Part shown: positions 16,810 to 25,812 of the stretch, one piece after another
Position numbering within the stretch: position 1 is the first letter of the stretch
How the letters are laid out: every line of letters starts with the position of its first letter
Assembly: GCA_019638275.1 (NCBI GenBank)
Contig: JAHBUC010000002.1
Coordinates: 310,001-374,000, forward strand
From: Cyclobacteriaceae bacterium
GTDB lineage: Bacteria; Bacteroidota; Bacteroidia; Cytophagales; Cyclobacteriaceae
Reading direction: 5' to 3'
Length of the DNA stretch: 64,000 nt
The notes under the pieces: generated by a model
Told to the model about the DNA's origin: nothing
Database searches by the model: none
Seen by the model: only the letters and a program-made list of their open reading frames with translations
Translations under genes and position numbers: made by a program

Positions 16810-17976
16810 ATGGAAGTAATGACAGATAGCCTCAGTATCTCTTTTGCAGAAAGTGAAAATCAACAAATGATCGCCCAAATGGTGCGCGATTTTGGTAGTC
16901 GCGAGATCAAACCGTTTATGATGGAGTGGGATGAATCGCAGGAATTCCCGATCGATATGTTCAAAAAGATGGGATCGCTCGGTTTGATGGGTGTTTTGGT
17001 TCCCGAACAATATGGCGGAGCCGGTTTCGGCTATCTGGAGTATGTTACGGCAATTGCCGAGCTCTCCAAAATCGATGGTTCTATTGGTTTATCAATGGCT
17101 GCGCACAATTCATTGTGCACCAATCATATTCTTCAATTCGGAACCGAAGAGCAAAAACAAAAATACCTGCCCAAACTTGCCACTGCCGAATGGATTGGGG
17201 CGTGGGGCTTAACCGAGCCCAACACAGGTTCGGATGCGGGGAATATGCGTACGGTTGCCGTACGTGATGGCGACCACTACGTTATTAATGGCGCGAAGAA
17301 CTTCATTACCCACGGTAAGTCTGGAAATGTCGCTGTGGTAATAGTGCGTACTGGTGAAGTTGGTGACTCACGAGGCATGACAGCTTTTGTTATCGAAAAA
17401 GGAACTCCTGGATTCTCTGCTGGAAAAAAAGAGAACAAACTAGGCATGCGTGCCTCTGAAACAGCGGAGTTAATTTTCTCTGATTGCCGGATTCACAAAT
17501 CGCAAATGCTGGGGCAGGAGGGAGAAGGATTTATCCAAGCTATGAAGGTGTTGGATGGTGGAAGAATCTCCATTGCAGCACTCAGTTTAGGTATTGCACA
17601 AGGTGCGTTTGAAGCCGCACTTCAATATTCCAAAGAAAGGCATCAGTTTAACAAGCCCATTTCGACCTTTCAGGGTATTGCCTTTAAACTTGCCGACATG
17701 GCAACCAAGGTAGAAGCGGCCAAACTGTTAACCTACCGGGCTGCCGATATGAAAAACAAAGGGCTCAACGTGAACAAGGAATCGGCCATGGCCAAATTGT
17801 ATGCCTCCGAAATTGCTGTTGAAATTGCCAATGAAGGTGTGCAGATTTTTGGCGGGTATGGCTATACCAAGGATTTCCCAGCCGAAAAGTATTACAGGGA
17901 TGCCAAGCTTTGCACCATTGGGGAAGGCACTTCTGAAATCCAGAAACTGGTGATTTCAAGGGCAATTTTGAAGTGA
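16810..17976 (+). CDS. Acyl-CoA dehydrogenase (short/branched-chain type)
   Basis: 388 residues, the usual length. An FAD enzyme that introduces the alpha-beta double bond into acyl-CoA during fatty-acid or branched-chain amino-acid breakdown. Motifs: [16 protein letters not shown] (the first family signature), [13 protein letters not shown], the [12 protein letters not shown] segment, and the C-terminal [22 protein letters not shown] signature. The catalytic glutamate is present (Glu372 in the IGEGTSEIQ loop), matching the short-chain and medium-chain branch rather than isovaleryl-type enzymes. Chain-length preference cannot be stated. Single gene; the rpsU promoter overlaps its 3' end. Confidence 0.94.
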   Translation: MEVMTDSLSISFAESENQQMIAQMVRDFGSREIKPFMMEWDESQEFPIDMFKKMGSLGLMGVLVPEQYGGAGFGYLEYVTAIAELSKIDGSIGLSMAAHNSLCTNHILQFGTEEQKQKYLPKLATAEWIGAWGLTEPNTGSDAGNMRTVAVRDGDHYVINGAKNFITHGKSGNVAVVIVRTGEVGDSRGMTAFVIEKGTPGFSAGKKENKLGMRASETAELIFSDCRIHKSQMLGQEGEGFIQAMKVLDGGRISIAALSLGIAQGAFEAALQYSKERHQFNKPISTFQGIAFKLADMATKVEAAKLLTYRAADMKNKGLNVNKESAMAKLYASEIAVEIANEGVQIFGGYGYTKDFPAEKYYRDAKLCTIGEGTSEIQKLVISRAILK

Positions 17977-17978
17977 TT

Positions 17979-18010
17979 TTGCATTATTGACACCTTCTTT
18001 GCTATATTTG
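17979..18010 (+). promoter_or_regulatory. Bacteroidota-type promoter for rpsU
   Basis: TTG (17979-17981), 21 bases, TATATTTG (18003-18010), an exact TAnnTTTG box. It begins right after the preceding stop codon and lies 20 bases upstream of the rpsU ATG. Confidence 0.75.
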
Positions 18011-18029
18011 CAGTCCAATTATTAAGAAC

Positions 18030-18224
18030 ATGCTGGTAGTAAACATTAAAGAGAACGAATCAATCGACAAGGCCCTGAAGCGCTTCAAGAAGAAGTTTGA
18101 AAAAACCGGTGTTTTGAAGGAATTACGTTCAAGAACATCGTTTGAAAAGCCTTCTGTAAGACGTAGGAACGAAATCATTCGTGCTGCTTACCGTGAGCGC
18201 ATGAAAGGCTTGGAAAGCGCTTAA
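18030..18224 (+). CDS. rpsU: Small ribosomal subunit protein bS21
   Basis: 64 residues, basic, normal length. It binds the 3' end region of 16S rRNA on the 30S platform. The sequence has the family pattern: an N-terminal acidic strand ([25 protein letters not shown] in two parts), the [16 protein letters not shown] segment, and a basic C-terminal helix (YRERMKGLE). It has its own promoter and terminator. In this phylum rpsU is commonly followed by xerC and hpf, as it is here. Confidence 0.96.
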   Translation: MLVVNIKENESIDKALKRFKKKFEKTGVLKELRSRTSFEKPSVRRRNEIIRAAYRERMKGLESA

Positions 18225-18286
18225 TTTATAAGTTGAATTAATATTGCTGTTTAGCCAATCGGCTTTACGGTATAGAATATCGTCTT

Positions 18287-18327
18287 AATCCCCAAGGATA
18301 CTTTCTCCTTGGGGATTATTTTTTTAC
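18287..18327 (+). terminator. Strong terminator after rpsU
   Basis: A perfect 12-bp stem (AATCCCCAAGGA at 18287-18298, TCCTTGGGGATT at 18306-18317) with a 7-base loop is followed by a run of Ts. It separates rpsU from xerC. Confidence 0.93.
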
Positions 18328-18331
18328 ATTG

Positions 18332-18358
18332 GTACTACTTGACGGACTGGTGTAGTAC
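18332..18358 (+). repeat. Inverted repeat at the xerC start
   Basis: GTACTAC (18332-18338) and GTAGTAC (18352-18358) are perfect 7-bp arms around 13 bases. The right arm ends 3 bases before the xerC ATG, so it could be an operator or an RNA hairpin covering the start. Confidence 0.45.
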
Positions 18359-18361
18359 TGC

Positions 18362-19243
18362 ATGGTTGAAACGTTTCTGAAATACCTCCAATACGAAAAA
18401 CGCGTGAGCAAACATACGCTCACGGCCTACCAAAGCGACCTGGATCAGTTTCAAGTATTTATTCAGGAAGTGTTCCCGGATCATTCACCCGAAACAGCCG
18501 ACTACGGTATTGTACGTTCCTGGATTATTCAACTAGTAGACAGTGGAATTAAAGCCGCTTCGGTAAACCGAAAAATCGCCAGCCTGAAAACCTTCTATAA
18601 GTTTCTGATGCGTCAGGAGGTCATCAAAAAAAATCCGATGACCAAAATACGGGTGCTGAAAACGCAAAAACGATTGCCCTCTTTTGTTAAGGAATCAGAA
18701 ATGATAAACCTGCTGGACACGGTTGAGTTTGAAGATACGCTTGACGGGTGGCGCGACAGGCTTATTCTGGAGTTGTTTTATTCTACCGGTATTCGTTTGT
18801 CGGAACTAATCACATTAAAAGAAGTTCAGGTAGATGCAACCAATCATACCATTAAAGTTTTAGGAAAAAGAAACAAAGAAAGGCTAATCCCTTTTCCCAA
18901 AAGTATCGTTTCTATCTATAAGAGCTACAGGCAAATCAGAAACAAGGAAGTGGAGATAAAAAGTCATGGTTATGTTTTTGTTACGGATAATGGCGACCCG
19001 TGTTACCCGATGATGGTGTATAGAATTGTGAAGCATTATCTGAAAGAAAATACCAATACCGAAAAGAAAAGTCCGCATGTGTTTCGACATACATATGCTA
19101 CACACCTGTTAAACAAAGGTGCAGAGATCAACGCAGTAAAAGACCTGCTTGGTCACAGCAGTTTAGCCGCTACGCAGGTGTATACCCACAACTCAATGGA
19201 AAAAATTAAAAAGGCCTACGATCAGGCCCATCCAAAAGCTTAA
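18362..19243 (+). CDS. xerC: Tyrosine recombinase XerC/XerD type
   Basis: 293 residues. A site-specific recombinase that resolves chromosome dimers at dif with a partner. An N-terminal SAM-like core-binding domain (residues 1-95) is followed by the catalytic domain with all active residues visible: Arg145 in STGIRLSEL, Lys169 in VLGKRNKE, His239 and Arg242 in HVFRHTYATH, His265 in LLGHSS, and the nucleophile Tyr274 in TQVYTH. Its place between rpsU and hpf is the chromosomal xer locus of this phylum, which argues against a phage or transposon integrase. XerC and XerD cannot be separated from sequence alone. Confidence 0.92.
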   Translation: MVETFLKYLQYEKRVSKHTLTAYQSDLDQFQVFIQEVFPDHSPETADYGIVRSWIIQLVDSGIKAASVNRKIASLKTFYKFLMRQEVIKKNPMTKIRVLKTQKRLPSFVKESEMINLLDTVEFEDTLDGWRDRLILELFYSTGIRLSELITLKEVQVDATNHTIKVLGKRNKERLIPFPKSIVSIYKSYRQIRNKEVEIKSHGYVFVTDNGDPCYPMMVYRIVKHYLKENTNTEKKSPHVFRHTYATHLLNKGAEINAVKDLLGHSSLAATQVYTHNSMEKIKKAYDQAHPKA

Positions 19244-19326
19244 AAATTTATGCCTATGAAATGATTACTACGTGCTTTGTGCTGGTGAAAACCAGAATTG
19301 ATGTTTAACCTTTAAATTAATTTTTT

Positions 19327-19629
19327 ATGAAACTGAAAGTGCAATCCATCCACTTTGATGCCGACCGCAAGCTTGTTGATTTTATTCAAAAGAAAGTTGA
19401 CAAGCTGGAAACATTCTTTGACCGAATGGTGGATGGTGAGGTCTTCCTTAGGCTAAACAACGAAGGTGTTGAAAACAAAACTGTAGAAATCAAACTTAAT
19501 GTGCCGGGTAACCAACTTTTTGCCACAGAAAAAGCAAGATCCTTTGAAGCCGCGACCGACCAGGCAACGGAAGCACTGAAAAATCAGTTGAAGAAGTTTA
19601 AAACAAAAGTGAACAACGGAAGAGCGTAG
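19327..19629 (+). CDS. hpf: Ribosome hibernation-promoting factor, short form
   Basis: 100 residues. It binds the 30S decoding region in stationary phase and helps make inactive ribosome dimers. The fold is beta-alpha-beta3-alpha with KVQSIHFDADRKLVDFIQKKVDKL as the first strand and helix, VEIKLNVPGNQLFATEKA as the middle strands, and a basic C-terminal helix. There is no long C-terminal dimerisation domain, so it is the short type. 83 bases after xerC; terminated by a shared hairpin with metK. Confidence 0.93.
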   Translation: MKLKVQSIHFDADRKLVDFIQKKVDKLETFFDRMVDGEVFLRLNNEGVENKTVEIKLNVPGNQLFATEKARSFEAATDQATEALKNQLKKFKTKVNNGRA

Positions 19630-19651
19630 TCCATTTAATTTAAACGCAAAA

Positions 19652-19692
19652 AAAATCGCCCCTTGGTCATACCGAGGGGCGATTTTATTTTT
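19652..19692. terminator. Bidirectional terminator of hpf and metK
   Basis: A 12-bp perfect stem (AAAATCGCCCCT at 19652-19663, AGGGGCGATTTT at 19675-19686) extends inward through a G-T pair and three more pairs. It is flanked by A and T tracts, so it works for both convergent genes. Confidence 0.92.
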
Positions 19693-19704
19693 TGGGCGTT
19701 ACAA

Positions 19705-20961
19705 TCAGGCTAACTTGAATGCCTTCTTTACTTGTGCTACATAATCCAGTTTTTCCCACGGGAACAACTCTACCTTTACACGTTTCTCGGTTTTTCTTCC
19801 CTTGTTAAAAACTTTCTCCACTACTTTTGTTTCCCGGCCCATGTGTCCGTATGCTGCAGTCTCCGCATAAATGGGTGTACGCAACTTAAAACGTTGCTCA
19901 ATAAAATATGGACGCATGTCGAAAATCTTCTCCACGCGTTTTGCAATTTCTCCATCGCTTACATTCACCTTGCTGGTACCGTATGTGTTTACATACAATC
20001 CAACCGGTTTAGCAACGCCAATGGCATACGCTACCTGAACCAATACCTCATCGCACACACCGGCAGCTACCAGGTTCTTGGCAATGTGGCGGGTGGCGTA
20101 GGCAGCTGAACGATCCACTTTCGAAGGATCTTTTCCTGAGAATGCTCCTCCACCGTGTGCGCCTTTGCCTCCGTAGGTATCTACAATAATTTTTCTTCCG
20201 GTTAAGCCCGTATCGCCATGCGGACCACCGATTACGAACTTGCCTGTAGGGTTAATGAAGTACTTGATGTCACTGTTGAAGAGCTTGTGAACACGCTTCG
20301 GTAATTTCTTCATTACGCGGGGCACCAAAATGTTGATTACATCTTCCTTGATCTTTCTCAACATCGGACCATCCTTATCGAAATCATCGTGTTGTGTGGA
20401 AACCACAATGGCATCAATGCGTACCGGCTGGTTGTTGTCATCGTATTCAATGGTTACCTGCGATTTTGAATCGGGGCGCAGGTAAGTCATTTGCTTTCCT
20501 TCTCTACGGATAGCCGCCAGCTCCCGTAACAGCGAGTGCGCAATCTCCAACGGAAGCGGCATGTAATTGTCCGTTTCGTTGGTAGCGTAACCGAACATCA
20601 TGCCCTGATCACCGGCACCTTGTTCTTCTTTCTTTTTACGTTCAACACCTTGGTTAATATCCGGTGATTGTTCGTGAATAGCAGAAAGAATACCGCATGA
20701 ATTTGCTTCGAACATATATTCGCTTTTGGTGTAGCCAATCTTGCGAATAACTTCACGCGCAATGTCCTGAACATCCAGGTAAGCTTCAGACTTCACTTCA
20801 CCAGCCAAAACTACCTGACCTGTAGTCACCAGTGTTTCGCAGGCTACTTTCGAGTTGGCATCGTATGCTAAAAAGTAATCAATAAGTGCATCAGAAATCT
20901 GGTCAGCTACTTTGTCGGGGTGGCCCTCAGAAACAGACTCTGAGGTGAATAGATACGGCAT
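19705..20961 (-). CDS. metK: S-adenosylmethionine synthase
   Basis: 418 residues. It makes S-adenosylmethionine from ATP and methionine. Signatures seen: [17 protein letters not shown] at the N-terminus, [15 protein letters not shown], and the phosphate loop [16 protein letters not shown], all intact. The C-terminal part is slightly longer than the E. coli enzyme, with a lysine-rich insertion ([14 protein letters not shown]) near residue 390. Bacteroidota forms usually have such a region. A TTG-N18-TAAATTTG promoter lies upstream (21003-21031). It is convergent with hpf. Confidence 0.98.
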   Translation of the reverse strand: MPYLFTSESVSEGHPDKVADQISDALIDYFLAYDANSKVACETLVTTGQVVLAGEVKSEAYLDVQDIAREVIRKIGYTKSEYMFEANSCGILSAIHEQSPDINQGVERKKKEEQGAGDQGMMFGYATNETDNYMPLPLEIAHSLLRELAAIRREGKQMTYLRPDSKSQVTIEYDDNNQPVRIDAIVVSTQHDDFDKDGPMLRKIKEDVINILVPRVMKKLPKRVHKLFNSDIKYFINPTGKFVIGGPHGDTGLTGRKIIVDTYGGKGAHGGGAFSGKDPSKVDRSAAYATRHIAKNLVAAGVCDEVLVQVAYAIGVAKPVGLYVNTYGTSKVNVSDGEIAKRVEKIFDMRPYFIEQRFKLRTPIYAETAAYGHMGRETKVVEKVFNKGRKTEKRVKVELFPWEKLDYVAQVKKAFKLA

Positions 20962-21002
20962 ATTTTTCTTTGATTAGGGATTTAGTGCATGATTCAAGTC
21001 GG

Positions 21003-21031
21003 CAAATTTAGCCGAATGCGGGTAAAACCAA
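21003..21031 (-). promoter_or_regulatory. Probable metK promoter
   Basis: Minus strand: TTG (21029-21031), 18 bases, TAAATTTG (21003-21010). The -7 box is exact. The leader to the ATG would be about 35 bases. No SAM riboswitch-like fold was recognised in that short leader. Confidence 0.55.
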
Positions 21032-21042
21032 AAACGGTATTT

Positions 21043-21753
21043 TCAGGCCAGAAACAGAAACACGGCAGGCAACTTTGGCCATGATTTTGAGACCTTTTTC
21101 CAAACCCTAACCGACATGGTTTGAATCGACTCTTCCTTACCCGTTACATCAATCGCCACACAAAGGCGTGTTTCATCATGTAAGGATTTCAATAGATTTG
21201 AAAAAACAGCATTATTTCGATAGGGCGTTTCAATAAAAACCTGTGTTTGATTTTTTTGTCGCGATTCCTGCTCCAATGTTCTTATGGCTTTACGACATTC
21301 CGCTGTATCGACAGGTAGGTAGCCATGAAAGGCAAAGTGCTGTCCGTTTAATCCCGAAGCCATTAATGCAAGTAAAAGAGAAGAAGGCCCCACCAATGGC
21401 ATTACACGAATGCCTTGTTGATGCGCATATGCAACAGCCAATGCACCTGGGTCAGCCACTCCCGGACAACCTGATTCAGAGAGCACCCCCACATCGTTAC
21501 CGTTAGTAAGCGGTAAAAGCTTCTCAGCGAGTTCAGTCTCGCTTGTATGTTTATTGAGCACTGAAAACTGAAGGTCTTCAATCGAGGGAAAAATTTTCAG
21601 GCTGCTTAGGTACCTGCGCGCGGTGCGCACATCTTCTGCAAGAAAATGCCGGAGGTGCCGGATGTTATCGGTAACATGTGCCGGTATTACCTGACCGGCC
21701 GTGTCATCCGCAATAGTTGTGGGTATTAAATAAAGTGTTCCTTTACCCGGCAT
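21043..21753 (-). CDS. Tetrapyrrole-methylase family SAM-dependent methyltransferase (RsmI-like)
   Basis: 236 residues. The fold of the tetrapyrrole methylase/diphthine synthase/RsmI superfamily is visible: GTLYLIPTTIAD at the start, the SESGCPGVADPGALAVAYAHQ segment that carries the family's substrate-pocket turn, PLVGPSSLLLALMASGLNG, FHGYLP, and FIETPYRNNA. RsmI methylates C1402 of 16S rRNA. This protein has the RsmI-like landmarks but differs in the N-terminus, and some Bacteroidota carry it beside a true RsmI, so the exact substrate is uncertain. Its first 11 bases overlap the end of the upstream hydrolase gene, so translation is coupled. Confidence 0.8.
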   Translation of the reverse strand: MPGKGTLYLIPTTIADDTAGQVIPAHVTDNIRHLRHFLAEDVRTARRYLSSLKIFPSIEDLQFSVLNKHTSETELAEKLLPLTNGNDVGVLSESGCPGVADPGALAVAYAHQQGIRVMPLVGPSSLLLALMASGLNGQHFAFHGYLPVDTAECRKAIRTLEQESRQKNQTQVFIETPYRNNAVFSNLLKSLHDETRLCVAIDVTGKEESIQTMSVRVWKKVSKSWPKLPAVFLFLA

Positions 21754-22507
21754 TCAAAAAAGATAAAACAACCTGAACAAATTCTTCCGGCTTCTCGGCT
21801 TGTACCCAATGCCCGGTTTCCATGGTTACCAATGTTGAATTGGGAAATATTTTCTTCATCGCTTCCCGATCGTCATCCAAAATATAATCGGACTTACTGC
21901 CCCGAATAAACAAGGTCTTCTTTTCAAATACACCATTATTCACCAAACCACCGCTAATCATTTCCAGGCTTTGATCAATTACGGGCAAGTTGATTCGCCA
22001 GCCAAAACCGCCTTCGGGTTTGCGCATCAGGTTCTTCAATAAGAATTGCCGTACGGCCTCACTTGAAATATGCGGAGCTAACGCATCGTTGGCTTCCTGA
22101 CGCGACTGAACCTTATCAATCGGAACAGCTTTCAATCCTTCAACAATATGATCGTGCCGAACATCATACGCCTTTGGTGCAATGTCTACCACTACCAACT
22201 TGTCCAGTTTTTCAGGATGCGCCAGCGCAAAACTCATGGCAGCCTTTCCCCCCATGGAGTGGCCGATAATAACAGGTCTATCGATTCTGTGTTCCTGAAT
22301 AAAATCAAGAATATCGTTGCTGAGAACATTGTAATTAAACTCGGTACTGTGCGGAGATTGGCCGTGATTCCGCTGATCAACCACCCAAACATGGTAGTAT
22401 TCACCCAACATCTTTGCCTGGGGTAGCCAGTTATCCGATGAGCCCATCAACCCATGGAGGATAATCATCGGCTGGCCTTGTCCGTATTCGCGGTAGAATA
22501 ATTTCAT
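21743..22507 (-). CDS. Alpha/beta hydrolase (YbfF-like esterase)
   Basis: 254 residues, a single hydrolase domain. Oxyanion region HGLMGSSDNW, nucleophile Ser in GHSMGGKAAM (about residue 98), and the C-terminal His in TGHWVQAEKPEEF are seen; the acid is likely Asp in the LDDDRE region or SKSDYI. The pattern VVDQRNHGQSPHS matches small esterases like YbfF. The natural substrate is unknown. It is the upstream partner of the RsmI-like gene and divergent from lysA. A TATTTTTG box lies only a few bases before its start and is not convincing as a promoter. Confidence 0.87.
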   Translation of the reverse strand: MKLFYREYGQGQPMIILHGLMGSSDNWLPQAKMLGEYYHVWVVDQRNHGQSPHSTEFNYNVLSNDILDFIQEHRIDRPVIIGHSMGGKAAMSFALAHPEKLDKLVVVDIAPKAYDVRHDHIVEGLKAVPIDKVQSRQEANDALAPHISSEAVRQFLLKNLMRKPEGGFGWRINLPVIDQSLEMISGGLVNNGVFEKKTLFIRGSKSDYILDDDREAMKKIFPNSTLVTMETGHWVQAEKPEEFVQVVLSFLNAG

Positions 22508-22552
22508 TCCTCAAAAATAAGCAATCCAAATCCATGAACCGGAATAGGGGAG

Positions 22553-22560
22553 TATATTTG
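22553..22560 (+). promoter_or_regulatory. Possible -7 box (TATATTTG) for lysA
   Basis: An exact TAnnTTTG box 20 bases upstream of the lysA ATG. No TTG at 18-21 bases upstream was found. Confidence 0.4.
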
Positions 22561-22580
22561 AAGTTTAATAACCACAGAAC

Positions 22581-23813
22581 ATGGAGCTCAGAGAAGGTTC
22601 ATATTTTATTCAGAACATAAAAGCGCTTGATATTGCCGAGCAGTTTGGTACACCGGTTTATGTGTATGATGCTGATAAAATCGTGCACCAACTTAAAACG
22701 TTGAAAACCGCCTTCGCAGATGCCGATGTTAAGATCAAGTATGCGGTTAAAGCTTTATCTAACCTGTCCATTCTCCGGTTACTGAAGAAAAATGGTTCAG
22801 GGGCTGATGTGGTGTCTATTCAAGAAGCCCACCTGGCATTGAAAGCCGGATTTGAGCCCTCTGAAATTATGTTTTCGCCAAACTGTGCCGACTTCAGTGA
22901 AATTGAAGAAGCCGTTAAGCTGGGTTTGGTGGTGAACATCGACAACATTCCTTTTCTGAAAAAATTCGGAACACAATTTAGAAGTTCATACCCCTGCTCC
23001 ATCCGGTTAAACCCGCACATCATGGCAGGAGGGAACATCAAAATCTCAACCGGGCACAGCGATTCGAAGTTTGGTATTTCAGTGTACCAGCTTCAGCAGG
23101 TAATGGAGGTGGTGAATCAATACAACATTAACATTCAGGGCTTGCACATTCACACCGGTTCGGACATAACTGAAACCAATGTGTTTCTAAAGATGGCTGA
23201 TATCTTCTTCAGTGTGGCAAAAGATTTTCCTGATCTTAGGTTTATTGATTTTGGTAGTGGATTTAAAGTGTCCTATAAGGAAGGGGATAAGGTCACGAAT
23301 GTATTTGACCTTGGCTTGAAACTCACCGAATCGTTTCGAGTCTTTTGTGAACAATACGGACGAAAACTGGAGCTATGGTTTGAGCCCGGCAAATTCATTG
23401 TAAGTGAATCGGGGCATTTGTTAGCCAAAACAACCTTGATCAAATCAACCCCTTCCACCACGTTTGTTGGTGTTAACACGGGTTTGAACCACCTTTTGCG
23501 ACCGATGATGTATGATGCCTATCATCATATTCTGAATATCTCCAACCCCGCAGGAGAGGAAAAGTCATATACCGTTGTTGGCTACATCTGCGAAACCGAT
23601 ACCATCGGCACCGACAGAAAAGTAAACGAAGTGCGTGAAGATGATATTCTTGCTATAAAAAATGCAGGAGCTTACGGCTTTTCGATGGCGTCTAATTACA
23701 ATTCACGCCTGCGACCTGCTGAGGTTCTGGTAATTAACAATGAAGCCAAACTTATTCGGGAGCGCGAAGTCTTTGAAGATTTACTTAAAGGCCAGGTTGA
23801 AATAGACCTTTAG
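22581..23813 (+). CDS. lysA: Diaminopimelate decarboxylase
   Basis: 410 residues. The PLP enzyme removes the carboxyl group of meso-diaminopimelate in the last step of lysine synthesis. The PLP lysine is Lys57 in KYAVKALSN. Other landmarks are LHIHTGSDI, DFGSGF, EPGKFIV and ICETDTIG with Cys337, the residue that in this fold acts on the substrate at the dimer interface. NTGLNHLLRPMMYDAYH is the substrate-binding stretch. Related carboxynorspermidine decarboxylases share the fold; the TGLNHLLRP and overall length favour LysA. Single gene. It ends 1 base before the convergent radical SAM gene. Confidence 0.9.
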   Translation: MELREGSYFIQNIKALDIAEQFGTPVYVYDADKIVHQLKTLKTAFADADVKIKYAVKALSNLSILRLLKKNGSGADVVSIQEAHLALKAGFEPSEIMFSPNCADFSEIEEAVKLGLVVNIDNIPFLKKFGTQFRSSYPCSIRLNPHIMAGGNIKISTGHSDSKFGISVYQLQQVMEVVNQYNINIQGLHIHTGSDITETNVFLKMADIFFSVAKDFPDLRFIDFGSGFKVSYKEGDKVTNVFDLGLKLTESFRVFCEQYGRKLELWFEPGKFIVSESGHLLAKTTLIKSTPSTTFVGVNTGLNHLLRPMMYDAYHHILNISNPAGEEKSYTVVGYICETDTIGTDRKVNEVREDDILAIKNAGAYGFSMASNYNSRLRPAEVLVINNEAKLIREREVFEDLLKGQVEIDL

Positions 23814-23814
23814 T

Positions 23815-24864
23815 TCAAAACAAACTCAGGTTTCCTCCTTTTCTGAATTTTGAAAGATCGTAAGGTGGCATGTGTCTTCCTGTGAGGTGTTTCTTTTTTG
23901 ATGCTTTGAACAATTGATGAATCGTTTCGGCAAAATTTCCTTCGCCCGTCATTCTTCTTCCGAATTGAGAATCGTTTACCTGGCCACCATGCATGGCAGA
24001 AATTTGATTCCACACTTTATCAAAACGATCCGGGAAATTTTTCCGCAGCCAGTCTTCAAAAAGTTGCCCAATGGCTCCATTCAGCCGAACGATTGTCATA
24101 CCTGCAGCCAAAGCGCCATGATCAGCGGCTGCTTTTAGCAAGGATGGGATTTCATGATGATTCAATCCTGGAATAATCGGAGCCGTCATTACCCCAACGG
24201 GAACCCCGGCTTTTGCCAATGCCTCAATTGTTTTCAGTCGTTTGGTTGCACTGGCTGTACGTGGCTCCATCATTCTCCGCAAATCTTCATCCAGTGTTGT
24301 GAGTGATATGTACACATGAACGAGGTTCTCCTGAGAAAGATCGGTGAGCAAATCCAGATCGCGAAGAATCAAACTATTTTTGGTAATCATACCCAACGGG
24401 TGTCTGTATTGGGCAAAAATCTTCAGCAGTCCTCTGGTGATTTGAAATTTGCGCTCAAGGGGTTGATAACAATCTGTATTTCCTGAAACAGCAATTGGAA
24501 CAGGTTGCCAATCCGAATGAAGAATAAATTTCTCCAGCAATTGCGGAGCATTTTTCTTCACCATGATTTTACTTTCAAAATCAAGACCGGCACTGAACCC
24601 ATAATATTCATGTGTGTTACGCGCGTAACAATAAATGCATCCGTGCTCGCAACCCTGGTACGGGTTGAGCGAATACATCATGCCCAGATCGGGGCTGGTT
24701 ACTTTGTTTACAATCTTCTTAGCCTGCTCATAAAAAATCTGCGTAGTTGGCGCCTCCATTAGCGGTTCATCAAGCCCTTCAATATGCTCGGTAACATAGC
24801 CTGCTTTTAAAAACCGGTTTTGTGTTTTTATTTGTGAACCCCGACCTTTTATATACTCATCCAT
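23815..24864 (-). CDS. Radical SAM protein, PA0069 family
   Basis: 349 residues. The [4Fe-4S] cluster motif CEHGCIYC (Cys72, Cys76, Cys79) lies in NPYQGCEHGCIYCYARNTHEYYG taken in parts, the mark of the PA0069/Rv2578c family; the N-terminal GRGSQIKTQNRF motif also fits. SGNTDCYQPLER and MMEPRTASATKRL are typical later segments. The family is related to spore photoproduct lyase but its reaction is not established. Convergent with lysA (1-base gap) and divergent from the PLP enzyme. Confidence 0.9.
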   Translation of the reverse strand: MDEYIKGRGSQIKTQNRFLKAGYVTEHIEGLDEPLMEAPTTQIFYEQAKKIVNKVTSPDLGMMYSLNPYQGCEHGCIYCYARNTHEYYGFSAGLDFESKIMVKKNAPQLLEKFILHSDWQPVPIAVSGNTDCYQPLERKFQITRGLLKIFAQYRHPLGMITKNSLILRDLDLLTDLSQENLVHVYISLTTLDEDLRRMMEPRTASATKRLKTIEALAKAGVPVGVMTAPIIPGLNHHEIPSLLKAAADHGALAAGMTIVRLNGAIGQLFEDWLRKNFPDRFDKVWNQISAMHGGQVNDSQFGRRMTGEGNFAETIHQLFKASKKKHLTGRHMPPYDLSKFRKGGNLSLF

Positions 24865-24918
24865 AGAAACAAGTTCTCAAATTACCGTATCCGTGCTCGG
24901 TTTAAAAACATTCTTAAC

Positions 24919-25809
24919 TTGCACGACAGAAGTTGTCAGACCTTGTTAACCTATACACCAACCCCGATACAGGAAATACACGATCCGCTGTTTGACCAGG
25001 CGGGTGTTCGTGTGCTCGTTAAGCGCGAAGATTTGAATCATCCTTATGTTTCGGGAAACAAGTGGTGGAAGTTGAAGTATAATCTGGAAGAGGCAAAAAG
25101 GCCTGGATATAAAACATTGCTCACGTTTGGTGGCGCTTACTCCAACCACATATTTTCTACCGCTGCTGCAGCACATGAGTTGGGCTTTGAAAGCATTGGT
25201 ATCATTCGGGGTGAAGAAACCCTACCGCTTAATCCAACATTAAGCTTTGCGAAAAGTTGTGGAATGAAACTGAAGTATATATCACGTGAAGCGTACAGGC
25301 AGAAAACGAACCCAGCGTTTATTGAGAAGTTGTGCCACGAATTTGGTGATTTCTATTTAATACCCGAAGGCGGTACCAATGCATTGGCTGTAAAGGGTGT
25401 TGAAGAATTCGCACAAACACTGGGAGATGGGTTTGATTACTTGTGCTGTGCGGTGGGTACAGGAGGGACTTTGACGGGGTTGGTGAAGGGCACACCTGCA
25501 GACAAAACGATACTTGGGCTTTCAGTGCTTAAGGGGGGTGACTTTTTAAATGGTGAGGTTGAGCGAATGCTTGAAAAAAAAACTGAAAATTGGGGCATAC
25601 AAACAGATTATCATTTTGGCGGATATGGCAAAACGACAGAAGCACTACTCAAGTTCATAAAAGATCAATCCATAAAAAATAATCTTCCGCTTGATAGCGT
25701 TTATACAGGAAAGCTTGTTGCCGGGGTTTATGACTTGATTCAAGTGGGCTATTTTGGAAGGGGGGCAACAATCTTAGCAGTGCATTCAGGAGGCCTTCAA
25801 ATAAAGTAG
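24919..25809 (+). CDS. ACC deaminase/D-cysteine desulfhydrase-like PLP enzyme
   Basis: 296 residues, fold type II PLP enzyme. The PLP lysine is Lys48 in SGNKWWKLKY. Also seen: TFGGAYSNHIFSTAAAA, the PEGGTNALAVKGVEEF segment, and AVGTGGTLTGLVKG, the phosphate-binding loop. The SGNKWWKLKYNL form is the D-cysteine desulfhydrase/ACC-deaminase-like subgroup; the substrate cannot be fixed. The start is uncertain: there is no ATG in the expected place and the frame stays open upstream. A TTG at 24919 is used here; a TTG at 24943 would give the more family-like N-terminus. The T9SS gene follows after 3 bases. Confidence 0.85.
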   Translation: MHDRSCQTLLTYTPTPIQEIHDPLFDQAGVRVLVKREDLNHPYVSGNKWWKLKYNLEEAKRPGYKTLLTFGGAYSNHIFSTAAAAHELGFESIGIIRGEETLPLNPTLSFAKSCGMKLKYISREAYRQKTNPAFIEKLCHEFGDFYLIPEGGTNALAVKGVEEFAQTLGDGFDYLCCAVGTGGTLTGLVKGTPADKTILGLSVLKGGDFLNGEVERMLEKKTENWGIQTDYHFGGYGKTTEALLKFIKDQSIKNNLPLDSVYTGKLVAGVYDLIQVGYFGRGATILAVHSGGLQIK

Positions 25810-25812
25810 ACT

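Noticed and set aside
18362..19243. A tyrosine recombinase as a sign of a phage or integrative element
   Set aside because: It sits between rpsU and hpf as the standard chromosomal xer gene, and no attachment site, tRNA or phage gene is near.
20962..21042. SAM riboswitch upstream of metK
   Set aside because: The inferred leader is only about 35 bases, too short for a known SAM riboswitch, and no matching stems were seen.
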